A stretch of 64,000 nt of DNA from Aeromicrobium sp. Sec7.5 (GTDB lineage: Bacteria > Actinomycetota > Actinomycetes > Propionibacteriales > Nocardioidaceae): positions 2,108,001 through 2,172,000 of the forward strand of contig NZ_JBAJIJ010000001.1 of assembly GCF_036867135.1 (NCBI RefSeq), in the 5' to 3' direction. Shown here piece by piece: positions 7,982-15,469 of the stretch. Every line of letters begins with the position of its first letter. The stretch's first letter is position 1. The translations under genes and the position numbers were made by a program. Below the pieces are notes generated by a model that searched no databases, was not told where the DNA came from, and saw nothing but the letters and a program-made list of their open reading frames with translations.

Positions 7982-8960
7982 GAGCCACCTCCGAGCAGGG
8001 AGTCGAGGTCAAGCCCGGCGCGCTCGAAGGCGTCGCGGCGGGCGGGCCGCCCCACGGCCCGAACGAGGTCGCCGGAGCGTCGTTCGAAGACCGGTTCGCT
8101 CTCGACGCTGCCGGACTCGACCCGGCCCGTGACGGCGACGACCTCCTGCACGGCGCGACGGCCGGAGGAGTCCATCGCGGTGTGGACCACGAGATCGACC
8201 GTGCTGGCGACGGTCGGCACCACGAACCCCGCACCGATGTTCTCACCGGCGAGCAGCGGGAGGGTGCTGAGCTTCATCAGCGCCTGGCGCGCGGAGTTCG
8301 CATGGATCGATGCCAGTCCCGGCAGCCCGGAGTTCAGCGCCAGGAGGAGGTCGAGGCACTCCGCCGCCCGCACCTCGCCGATGATGAGGCGACTCGGGCG
8401 CATGCGCAGCGACTCCTTCACCAGCGCGCGGAGGTCGATCTCGCCGTTGCCCTCGAGCCCGGGTGGACGACACTGGAGCTGGACCCAGTCGGGGTGGGTG
8501 ATCTGCAGCTCGTAGACCTCCTCGGCCGAGACGACACGTTCGTGTCCCGGGATCGCCCCAGCAAGGCAGTTGAGCAGCGTGGTCTTGCCGGCCTGGGTGG
8601 CGCCGGAGACGACGATGTTGAGGCCAGCCACCACGCTGCCGCGCAGGAACCGGGCCGTCGCGGTGTCGAGGGTGCCGAGGTCGACGAGTGCCTCGAGGTC
8701 GTGGGCCCGGGCGACGAACTTGCGAATGTTGACCGCGGTGAAGCCATTCGAGATCCCGTCGAGCACGACGTGGAGGCGATGTCCGCCGGGGAGGTTGGCA
8801 TCGACGAAGGGCTGGCTCACGTCGAGGCGCCGGCCCGTGGTCGACAGCATCCGCTCGACCAGCTCGCGCACCCCGTCGGCCGTGAGGATGATGCTCGTCA
8901 GCTCGTGCCGACCGCCGCGGGCCACGAACACCCGGTCCGGCGCGTTGATCCAGATCTCCT
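7969..8960 (-). pseudogene. tadA: tadA/cpaF, 3' fragment cut off by IS110 insertion
   Basis: This part encodes the C-terminal 330 residues of the Flp pilus ATPase. It begins EIWINAPDRVFVARGG, which is the middle of the conserved CpaF N-domain motif, and carries Walker A GATQAGKTT and a Walker B region (RPSRLIIGEVR). Directly upstream in frame is a TAG belonging to the inserted element. The rest of the gene lies at 11597-11840. Joining the two parts at the shared CT gives 412 codons with no frame loss, reading DDPSVEEIWINAPDR. The ATPase is therefore inactive unless the element leaves. Confidence 0.92.
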
Positions 8961-8969
8961 AGGGCGTTG

Positions 8970-9440
8970 CTACCGGCTCCGTTCACGCCACGTCGGAGGT
9001 CGTCCACCCTCGCGCCAGATCACGAGTCGGAGATCAGCGAGAAGCGCAGTAGTGGCCGCAGCGTGCGCTGCAACAGCATCGCGCGCGATGTGCTTCTTGT
9101 GAAGGAGAGCATCGGTGATCGTCACGAGCGTCCGGTTGGCGCGTGACATCGCTTCGTCGATGCGTTGGGCTTCCTCGAGCGTGAGCCACTTCTGCCCGGG
9201 GAAGTCTGGAGCAGGTTCGGCCACGTAGGGCTCGTCCGCGTTAAGCCGACCCTCGCGGCGTCGCGCCCGCATTCGACCCGTCCAACGTTTGCGCATGGCT
9301 CTGTGGAAGATGCATCGCGGTGAACGACCTTCGGCCGGGCGACTGGTCGCGTCGGGGAACAGCGAGCAATCAACACACTCGCGGTAGTCCTGCTCATCGT
9401 TACTCACGCTGTTTACGCCTGCAGGCAGATCGCTCAGCAC
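8970..9440 (-). CDS. Passenger protein of the IS110 element, zinc-knuckle-like, unknown
   Basis: An open frame of up to 156 codons from GTG 9440, with GTG 9407 as an alternative start. It ends only 9 nt from the left border of the element. Visible features are a CxxC at ECVDC and a later CxxH at RCIFHR, likely one zinc site, followed by a very basic stretch (RKRWTGRMRARRREGR) and a helical C-terminal half. I do not recognise the family. Its lower GC content than the surroundings and its antisense orientation to the transposase suggest cargo. It could instead be a chance frame. Confidence 0.5.
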   Translation of the reverse strand: MLSDLPAGVNSVSNDEQDYRECVDCSLFPDATSRPAEGRSPRCIFHRAMRKRWTGRMRARRREGRLNADEPYVAEPAPDFPGQKWLTLEEAQRIDEAMSRANRTLVTITDALLHKKHIARDAVAAHAAATTALLADLRLVIWREGGRPPTWRERSR

Positions 9441-9589
9441 TCGCTGTAATCACGGCACGATCCTATGTATCCCTACCGTCAACCGTCTGCCGTGTGCACT
9501 GCATTAACGCTGATTAACGCAGTTTTGGTCCCTGCGGCGTGTCGACTGGACTCGTCCGGCGGTCGGACGGGAACGTCCGGTCATGTCGA

Positions 9590-9930
9590 GCCGCCACCAC
9601 AAACACGTCTACGGACTGCGCGGGCTTCGAGCCCTTCTGAGAGACGGACGGTTTGTGGTGGTCGCTGGGTATGGCGAACGACCCCGTGAGATGCCGCACC
9701 TTGAGTGCTCTGCCCTAGACCGATGCGCCAACCCAACAGGCTCGGAACCCACAGGAAGGAGAGGTCCTTGACCTCACCGGCCAGCACTGCGTTAGCAGTC
9801 CCGAGCCGCCGTCACGAAACCGCTTCAGATCTCCCGCACCGTGAGTGCTTCGTTGAGAGCGCGGGTCGTGTCGGTCGCTGGAGGCTGCTGAAACGGCCAT
9901 GTGAGATGTCGTGCCCTGAGCACTGATTGA
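9590..9930 (+). ncRNA. Candidate bridge RNA of the IS110 element
   Basis: This gene-free stretch upstream of the transposase holds guide-like segments. Target loop: 9826-9834 (CAGATCTCC) equals the left tadA flank, and 9870-9877 (GTCGGTCG) is the reverse complement of the right flank 11597-11604. They flank a hairpin region. Donor loop: 9686-9693 (GTGAGATG) equals the right end of the element, and 9712-9718 (GCCCTAG) is the reverse complement of 8959-8965 at the left end. A third module at 9901-9925 repeats the right-end sequence over 10 nt. IS110 recombinases use such RNAs. The transcript limits are not known. Confidence 0.75.
9594..9661 (+). other. Large RNA-type stem-loop in IS110 left region
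   Basis: Positions 9594-9604 (CCACCACAAAC) pair perfectly with 9651-9661. Inside lie a second helix, CGTCT 9606-9610 with AGACG 9642-9646, and a GGGCT/AGCCC hairpin at 9622-9634. A separate hairpin with stem CGGACG/CGTCCG lies just upstream near 9564-9579. Nested helices of this kind suggest a folded transcript, perhaps the 5' domain of the element's guide RNA. Confidence 0.6.
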
Positions 9931-10011
9931 CGTAGGTCGCCGCCAGTGGCCTCCACCCTTCCACCGGCGACTCCACACCCGCTGAACCACCCACAGAACG
10001 GAGATACACCC

Positions 10012-11337
10012 ATGCCCGCATACGTCGGAATCGACTGGAGTGAGTCCTACCAAGACTGGGCTGCTGTCGACCACGAAGGCACCAAGATCGAGGGAGGACG
10101 GTTCCTCGAGACACCGGACGGCTTCGATGACTTCGAGGCCCGCATCAGGGCTCTCGCTGACCCCGAGACCGGCACCCTGCCCACGATCGCGATCGAGACC
10201 GAGAAGGGCCTGACGGTCGCCAACCTGCGTCGTCGGGGCTACGCCGTCTACGCGATCAACCCGCTCAAGGTCTCGAACTACCGCACGCGCAAGGCAACGA
10301 GCCGCGGCAAGAGCGACAAGGGCGACGCGATGATGATCGCCAACATCGTCCGGACAGACCCCGACGACCACCGTGCGCTGCCGAACATCACGCCGAGCGG
10401 TCACGCGATGACCGTGCTGTCCCGCGCCCATCAGGACGAGATCTGGCGTGTCACGTCGATCGCGGCCGAGATGCGCAGCGTGCTGCGTACCTACTACCCG
10501 ACCGCCCTCGAGGTCTATCCCACCAAGACCCTCGTCAGCGACGAAGCGCGCACCGTCCTCCGGGCCCTGCCCACTCCGACGGCTGCGGCCGCGAAGCGCG
10601 CCGCCGGGTGGAAAACTCTGCTCCGCGACTCAGGTCGGGTGAAGTACATCGACCGAGACGCCGCCCGCCGCATCGAGTCATTCCGGGCGCCGACCCTGCG
10701 GGTCGACCCCGTCGAGGAGGCCGCGCTCGGCGCCCGACTGCAGGCCCTCATCACCACGCTCGACGGCGCCGTCACCGCGCAGCGCACCATCGAGGAGCAG
10801 ATGATGAACGCCGTCCGCCAGCACCACTACTACCCGCTGCTGCAGCCGATCGTCGGCATCGGGGACACCATCGCCGCCCGACTCCTCGGCGAGATCGGCG
10901 ACGACCCCTACCGGTTCGACAACAAGAACTCGATCCGTTCCTACGCGGGGACGGCGCCCATCACTCGAGCGTCCGGGAAGTCCATGGTCGTCAACCGGCG
11001 CCGCGTGAAGAACAACAGGCTCAACAACGCGATGTACATGTGGGCCTTCAGCGCCGCCCGCTTCTCTCCCGGCGCAAAGATGCACTACGGCGTTCGCCGG
11101 GAGCAGGGCGAGCGCCACGCGGCCGCTCTGCGCAACCTCGGGAACCGACTCATCGGCTGCCTCTGGCACTGCATGACCACCGGCGAGGTCTGGGACGAGC
11201 ACCGCGTCTGGGGCCACCGCTACACCCTGCCGCCCGCCATGCCCCTCACCGTCGACCTCGACAGCGAGGAGATGCGTCTCGAGACCACTCTCGAGGGCTT
11301 CGACGCGGCCATGGAGGCCGCCGCCGAGACCGCGTGA
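10012..11337 (+). CDS. IS110-family transposase (DEDD/serine recombinase)
   Basis: A 441-residue recombinase. The N-terminal RuvC-like DEDD domain shows VGIDWS (Asp about 7), AIETEKG (Glu) and KSDKGDAMMIA (Asp pair). The C-terminal Transposase_20 domain shows IVGIGDTIAARLLGEIGD and SYAGTAPITRASGKS, which holds the catalytic serine. All key residues look intact, so the element may be active. The ATG at 10012 follows GGAG and lies close to the guide-RNA region, as in the IS110 subgroup where the RNA precedes the gene. Confidence 0.93.
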   Translation: MPAYVGIDWSESYQDWAAVDHEGTKIEGGRFLETPDGFDDFEARIRALADPETGTLPTIAIETEKGLTVANLRRRGYAVYAINPLKVSNYRTRKATSRGKSDKGDAMMIANIVRTDPDDHRALPNITPSGHAMTVLSRAHQDEIWRVTSIAAEMRSVLRTYYPTALEVYPTKTLVSDEARTVLRALPTPTAAAAKRAAGWKTLLRDSGRVKYIDRDAARRIESFRAPTLRVDPVEEAALGARLQALITTLDGAVTAQRTIEEQMMNAVRQHHYYPLLQPIVGIGDTIAARLLGEIGDDPYRFDNKNSIRSYAGTAPITRASGKSMVVNRRRVKNNRLNNAMYMWAFSAARFSPGAKMHYGVRREQGERHAAALRNLGNRLIGCLWHCMTTGEVWDEHRVWGHRYTLPPAMPLTVDLDSEEMRLETTLEGFDAAMEAAAETA

Positions 11338-11352
11338 CCCGACACGACGCGA

Positions 11353-11386
11353 AGGACCCCAGCACGAGCAATCGTGCTGGGGTCCT
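11353..11386 (+). terminator. Transposase terminator, 14-bp perfect stem
   Basis: AGGACCCCAGCACG at 11353-11366 pairs exactly with 11373-11386 across a 6-nt loop. It lies 15 nt after the transposase stop. The remaining 210 nt to the element's right border contain no gene that I can support. Confidence 0.8.
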
Positions 11387-11567
11387 GTTCGCTGAACCAC
11401 CACTGCCGCAGCGTCCAATGAGTACTCGAGGCACAAGCCCTCGGTGTCTCCACAACACCTCGGGAACCTCCTCGCGGAGGCGGACACTTCAAGCGGTCAA
11501 GCGGAGTCGGAATGAGTCTAGTCCCAGCCCTTGCCGGTCACAATCAACACGGACGGTCAGCCTGCCG

Positions 11568-11840
11568 TCAGAGTGCGGTGGCTACGTGAGATGTCTCGAC
11601 CGACGGGTCATCGACCAACGGCTGCAGCACCCCGAGCCCGGCGACGTCGGCGACCAGTCGAGCGACCTCGACGTCGGTCTCGTCGAGCGTGCGCACCGCC
11701 CCGGTCAGGCTGGCCCGCTCGTGATCGGCCACGACGTCCTGGGCCGCCTGCCGCACCGCGGCCGGATCGGCACGCGGGTCGATCCGGCGCTCCCGCACCA
11801 GCTCACGGACGCGCGTCGTCAAGGTCGTTGCAGGATCCAC
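11568..11840 (-). pseudogene. tadA: tadA/cpaF, 5' fragment fused to element sequence
   Basis: The first 81 codons of the pilus ATPase start at GTG 11840, preceded by GAGGAAAGGGA. They encode the CpaF N-domain (DPATTLTTRVRELVRERR, then VADVAGLGVLQPLVDDPSVE). After position 11597 the frame continues into the IS110 element for nine codons (TSHVATAL) and stops at 11568. The catalytic domain is on the far side of the insertion, at 7969-8960. No ssd/cpaE-like gene lies upstream, so the start of the Tad operon seems to be here. Confidence 0.9.
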
Positions 11841-11949
11841 CCCAGATCCCTTTCCTCGGAAAGTCGTGCCGACGAGACTGGCCCGACCCCCGCAAACCCT
11901 GCAACCACCCGAGACGGGGGCTGTGGACAACGAGGTCAGGGTAGGTCAC

Positions 11950-12007
11950 CGGACCGAGTTTTCGAGGCTCGCGCCGTGGGCGGCACTCACACCTCAACCG
12001 GAGGTGG
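11950..12007. repeat. Dispersed intergenic repeat, copy 1
   Basis: Contains ACCGAG, TTTTCGAGGCTCGCGCC and CACACCTCAACCGG, the diverged core of a repeat also found at 12745-12838, 19533-19635 and 63488-63812. It has two arms able to pair around GAGG/CCTC. It lies between the tadA start and a membrane protein's 3' end. Confidence 0.75.
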
Positions 12008-12015
12008 GGTCTCGA

Positions 12016-12426
12016 TCAGACTCTCGCCCGGCTGATGACGAATCGGTGGACTCCGAGTCCCGCCCACCAGGCCGCGATCGCCACCCATCCCCAGCCCACG
12101 TACGCCTCACCGTCAGAGATCGACCACACGCCGAGTCCCGCGAACGCAGCCCCGAACAAGAACGCCCCCACCACTGAATCACCGAAGCGAGCATCTTCCG
12201 TTGGTCCGCGTGACCCAGACACTCCGCCGTCCGGGTGATCCGGGCGCCAGGACTTGTAGATCCAGTACACCGCCGCCATCCCGGTCACGGCAGCCCAGAA
12301 CCCATACAGCCAGAAGATGTCCCCCGCAATGACCTGCATCCCGACCAACAGGAAGGTGAGGACCGCGTAGCCCCATGCCCTGGACCGCGACGACGGGCCT
12401 CCGCGTCGCAGATAGTCCTCGAACAC
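12016..12426 (-). CDS. Four-helix membrane protein, unknown
   Basis: A 136-residue protein with two pairs of hydrophobic segments: AWGYAVLTFLLVGMQVIAG and FWLYGFWAAVTGMAAVYWI, then GAFLFGAAFAGLGVWSI and WGWVAIAAWWAGLGVHRFVI. The loop between the pairs is hydrophilic (about residues 65-80). I do not recognise a family. It is divergent from the small gene at 12472. Its likely location is the inner membrane. Confidence 0.6.
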   Translation of the reverse strand: MFEDYLRRGGPSSRSRAWGYAVLTFLLVGMQVIAGDIFWLYGFWAAVTGMAAVYWIYKSWRPDHPDGGVSGSRGPTEDARFGDSVVGAFLFGAAFAGLGVWSISDGEAYVGWGWVAIAAWWAGLGVHRFVISRARV

Positions 12427-12471
12427 CCTTGGCTCCTGTTCGTTCCGTCCTGACAGAAATGTAGGACGAAC

Positions 12472-12678
12472 GTGTCAGTTCCGCACCAGCGCCGAAGCCA
12501 CGTGCTTAGGCTCTCGCCCGTGCAGTTCCTTGCCCACGTAGCCATCGGCGCTGCGATCGCCCTGCTCGCACCGTGGCTCGAGCGCACGTACCGGGCCCGC
12601 TACGGCAGTGACGATGGCGACGGGGAGACGAAGTTCCTGGTCGGCGCCGGAGTCTGGTACCTGATCTTCGAGCGATAG
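12472..12678 (+). CDS. Small single-span protein, unknown
   Basis: A short frame of 68 codons from GTG 12472, or 52 codons from GTG 12520. It has one hydrophobic segment (FLAHVAIGAAIALLAPWLE) and a charged tail ending GVWYLIFER. Codon use is weakly biased and no good ribosome site is present. It may be a real small membrane protein divergent from the gene at 12426, but this is uncertain. Confidence 0.35.
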   Translation: MSVPHQRRSHVLRLSPVQFLAHVAIGAAIALLAPWLERTYRARYGSDDGDGETKFLVGAGVWYLIFER

Positions 12679-12744
12679 AGCGCGTGCGGCGCCACGGGAA
12701 CACCGACGTCGACTGCTCCGCCGCTCGAGGTCGACGACGAAGGG

Positions 12745-12838
12745 GTGTCTCGAAAGGGCTCCCTCAGCCCATCACCCGACCGAGGTTTCGAGGCTTGCGC
12801 CGCAGGCGGCGTTCGCACCTCAACCACCGGTGGTGCAG
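12745..12838. repeat. Dispersed intergenic repeat, copy 2
   Basis: Has both parts of the longer repeat unit: CTCGAAAGGGCTCCCTCAGC near 12749, and ACCGAGGTTTCGAGGCTTGC to ACCTCAACCACCGG at 12777-12831. It lies downstream of the glutaminase gene. The rest of the 200-nt gap shows nothing else. Confidence 0.75.
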
Positions 12839-12880
12839 GAGCGCCGCGGGCGGCCTCCCCCGCTCGACCAGCGGGGACGG

Positions 12881-14170
12881 TCAGGCGTCGAGGGCGTCGT
12901 CGACGGTGTCGAAGACCTGGGGGGTGTAGTCCTCGGACGGGGTGTCGTCACCGGGCTCGCTGACGTCGACGTCGGGGTCGGGCAGGAGTCCGTCGGGGTC
13001 GACGAGTCGCACCTCGTGCCCGTCGATACGCAGGCGACGGATGCCCTCCAGCAGCATGCGCCGTGCGACGTCGTGCACCCGGTGCACGCGGTGCAGGTCG
13101 ATCACCACCACGCCGTCATCCTCCGGCTCGGCCTCCAGGCCGCGCAGCACGCGCTCGGCCTCGATGAAACGCAGGTCGCCCGCCACCTCGTGCACCGAGG
13201 GCGCGTCGTCGGCCTGGGCCTTGGGCACCCGCACGACCGACCGGGCCGACTCCGGTGCCTCCATGAGGTGGAGGCCCATGTCGGCCGAGAGCTTCTCGAA
13301 CGTCCGCACGCCCCGGCTGCTGTTGCCGTGCTCGTCGAGCCGCGGCGAGAACACCGCGATGCCGACCTGCCCGGGCAGCACGCCGATGAGCCCGCCGGCC
13401 ACGCCACTCTTGGCCGGGATACCCACCGTGGTGAGCCAGTCGCCCGCCGCGTCGTACATGCCGCAGGTCGCCATGACGCTGAGCACCTGGCGGGTCACGC
13501 CGGGCTCGAGCACGCGAGTGCCGTCGGGCGCCACGCCGTTGGCGGCGAGCACCGACGCCATGCGCGCGAGGTCCTCGACCGTCACCGAGACCGAGCACTG
13601 GCGGATGTAGCCGCGCACCACGTCGGCCGGGTCGTCGGTCAGGGTCCCCACCGTCTTGAGCATGTACGCGATCGCCATGTTGCGGTCGGAGGTCGAGAGC
13701 TCGGACTCGAACACCTGCTCGTCGACCGACAGGTCGCGGCCGGCCAGGCGCGAGTACAGGTCGACGATGCGCTCCGAGCGCTTGTCGGCGTCGTCGCCCG
13801 CCACCAGGGCGTGGGCCGCGATGGCACCGGCGTTGATCATGGGGTTGCGCGGCCGTCCGGTCGACGGCTCGAGCGAGATCTCGTTGAACGCGTCACCCGA
13901 CGGCTCGACGTCGATCCGCTCCAGCACTCCCGCGAGGCCCTGGTCGTGGATCGCCATGGCATAGGTGAACGGCTTGGAGATCGACTGGATCGTGAACTCC
14001 ACGTCGGCGTCACCGGCGCTGTACACCTGACCGTCGAGCGTCGCGATCGCCACCGCGAAGCGGTCGGGGTCGGCGCCCGCCAGCTCGGGGATGTAGTCGG
14101 CGACCGCCCCGTCGTCCTCGCCGCAGATCTCGAGCAGCTCGGCCAGGTAGTCGTTCATGGGCGCCTTCAT
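12881..14170 (-). CDS. glsA: Glutaminase A with C-terminal STAS domain
   Basis: Converts glutamine to glutamate and ammonia in the cytoplasm. The glutaminase domain spans about 1-310 and has the SxxK pair at Ser63/Lys66 (QSISKPF), NPMINAGAI and KSGVAGGLIGVLPG. Residues about 320-400 form a STAS-like domain (VVVIDLHRVHRVHDVARRML), a known fusion in actinobacterial and animal-like glutaminases. The length is 429. A second start at 14158 (MNDYLAELLE) has the better ribosome site (AAGG), so the first four residues are doubtful. Confidence 0.93.
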   Translation of the reverse strand: MKAPMNDYLAELLEICGEDDGAVADYIPELAGADPDRFAVAIATLDGQVYSAGDADVEFTIQSISKPFTYAMAIHDQGLAGVLERIDVEPSGDAFNEISLEPSTGRPRNPMINAGAIAAHALVAGDDADKRSERIVDLYSRLAGRDLSVDEQVFESELSTSDRNMAIAYMLKTVGTLTDDPADVVRGYIRQCSVSVTVEDLARMASVLAANGVAPDGTRVLEPGVTRQVLSVMATCGMYDAAGDWLTTVGIPAKSGVAGGLIGVLPGQVGIAVFSPRLDEHGNSSRGVRTFEKLSADMGLHLMEAPESARSVVRVPKAQADDAPSVHEVAGDLRFIEAERVLRGLEAEPEDDGVVVIDLHRVHRVHDVARRMLLEGIRRLRIDGHEVRLVDPDGLLPDPDVDVSEPGDDTPSEDYTPQVFDTVDDALDA

Positions 14171-14208
14171 GCCCCGATGCTGTCACGGGCTTCGGCAAGG
14201 ATGACCCC

Positions 14209-15276
14209 ATGAGGTCCGATCTCGCGCCCTGGCGCCTGGGTCCGCAGCTGCTGGCCGCCGACCCTCCGGGTCGCCCACGGCCCGACACCCCCGCCGGACC
14301 TTCGGGTCGCCCACGGCCCGACACCCCCGCCGGTGTCGTACGGCACTTCGGCGCCGTCCAGTCGCAGGAGCACCTCTGGGCCCCGTGGGCGGTGGGTCGC
14401 CGGTGCGGAGCCACGTTCACCGAGGTGCTCGACGGGCTCTGGCCGGCCGGAGTCGTCCGCACGCACGTCCTGCGCACCACGTGGCACTACGTGCACACGG
14501 CCGACCTGCCGTACGCCATCGCCGCCACCTCCGACCGCGTGATGCGCCAGGTCCTCGCCACCATGCGGCGGGCCGGCCTCGACGAGGCTCGACTCCTCGC
14601 AGCCAGCGAGGTCGTCACCCAGGCGGTGCGCGAGAGGCCCGGTTGCACGCGTGATCACATCGCCGAACGCCTCCGGGAGGCCGGGTACGAGGAAAAGTCC
14701 AGCCGGCTCGCTCACGTCGTGATGACCGCTGAGCTGCGGGGCGAGATCGGGGGCGAGCGTCGCCCCGGTCAGCACGAGTACTACCCGCTCGAGCTCGCCC
14801 CGCTCCCCTCCTTCGACGACTCCCTCGCCTGGCTCGCCCGCACCTACGCGCGCGGTCACGGACCGTTCACGGCCCACGACCTCGCCTGGTGGTCGAGCCT
14901 CACGGTCTGCCAGGCACGCACCGCGATCGAGCTGGCCGACCTCCGGCCCGCCACGGTGGCCGGTCAGGACCTCTGGTCGCTCGGCGAGCCCGTCCTCGTC
15001 GACGTGCCGCCGGTGCTGCTGCTGCCCAACTTCGACGAGGTCATCTCCCACGTCCGCGACGCGACGGTCAGGGCCGACGTCGGCCCCGGCTACGACGAGG
15101 CCATGTTCGCCACCGGGCTGCTGTTCCTCGACGGGCGCCTCTGCGGCCACTGGCGTCGCACCGTCACGGGCGACCAGGTCGCGGTCGAGACCACCGCGAA
15201 CCGTGATCTGACCACGTCGGAGCGTCGTCATCTGACCGCCGAGATCGACCGCTTCCGCGCGTTCGTGACGGGCTGA
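14209..15276 (+). CDS. Winged-helix DNA-binding protein of the AlkZ/HTH_42 family
   Basis: A 355-residue member of the family that includes the AlkZ glycosylases for interstrand crosslinks. Seen: the QSQ element in VVRHFGAVQSQEHLWAPWA, matching the QxQ-type active-site motif, the RTHVLRTTWHYV block, and the VLLLPNFDEVISHVRD segment near the C-terminus. The N-terminus carries a 12-residue in-frame duplication, GRPRPDTPAGPS, encoded by a 36-bp tandem repeat at 14268-14333. Whether it is an active glycosylase or only DNA-binding cannot be told. Confidence 0.75.
   Translation: MRSDLAPWRLGPQLLAADPPGRPRPDTPAGPSGRPRPDTPAGVVRHFGAVQSQEHLWAPWAVGRRCGATFTEVLDGLWPAGVVRTHVLRTTWHYVHTADLPYAIAATSDRVMRQVLATMRRAGLDEARLLAASEVVTQAVRERPGCTRDHIAERLREAGYEEKSSRLAHVVMTAELRGEIGGERRPGQHEYYPLELAPLPSFDDSLAWLARTYARGHGPFTAHDLAWWSSLTVCQARTAIELADLRPATVAGQDLWSLGEPVLVDVPPVLLLPNFDEVISHVRDATVRADVGPGYDEAMFATGLLFLDGRLCGHWRRTVTGDQVAVETTANRDLTTSERRHLTAEIDRFRAFVTG
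14268..14333 (+). repeat. 36-bp tandem duplication inside the AlkZ-like gene
   Basis: Positions 14268-14297 and 14304-14333 are identical over 30 nt with a 36-bp period. The unit keeps the reading frame and adds 12 residues before the QSQ motif. It looks like a recent slippage event. Confidence 0.85.
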
Positions 15277-15469
15277 ACCAGGCGCCGCGCGACCTCGACC
15301 GCAGGCCGCCGACACCGTCTACTCGTGGGTAGTTCCCACACGGTCGGGCCGGCGCGCGCGAATGTCGTCACGACACTGTGAACCCGGGAGTTCGGCCGAG
15401 GTCCGGCGCGTTAGGGTGAGCACACATCCCCTGTGTTCACCGCGCTATTCGGAAGAGGCGATCTGGGCC

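Larger units (their letters stand above)
8961..11596 (+). mobile_element. IS110-family insertion element, 2636 bp, CT core
   Basis: The boundaries come from reconstructing tadA. The left junction reads CAGATCTCCT then AGGGCG. The right junction reads GTGAGATGT then CTCGACCGAC. Only the dinucleotide CT is shared (8959-8960 and 11595-11596), which is the kind of core used by IS110 recombinases. No terminal inverted repeats and no longer target duplication are present, as is usual for this family. Contents: an antisense passenger gene, a structured non-coding region with guide-like segments, a DEDD transposase, and a terminator. At 2.6 kb it is long for the family, so nesting of two elements is possible. 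Confidence 0.9.

Noticed and set aside
9901-9925. Module 3 as the real donor loop
   Set aside because: Its left part matches the right end over 10 nt, but the right side matches the left end in only 5 nt within the hairpin loop. Module 1 matches both ends, so module 3 was kept as an extra copy.
8961-11596. Terminal inverted repeats or a target-site duplication for the tadA insertion
   Set aside because: The ends do not pair, and only CT is duplicated. This supports an IS110-type mechanism rather than a DDE transposon.
8961-11596. Prophage or integron remnant instead of an insertion sequence
   Set aside because: There is no integrase of tyrosine or serine type, no attachment repeat beyond CT, and no structural phage gene. 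The transposase is clearly DEDD/IS110.
15362-15469. Upstream extension of kgd from 15362
   Set aside because: The residues do not resemble the Kgd N-terminus, whereas the GTG at 15470 follows GAAGAGG and gives the usual start.
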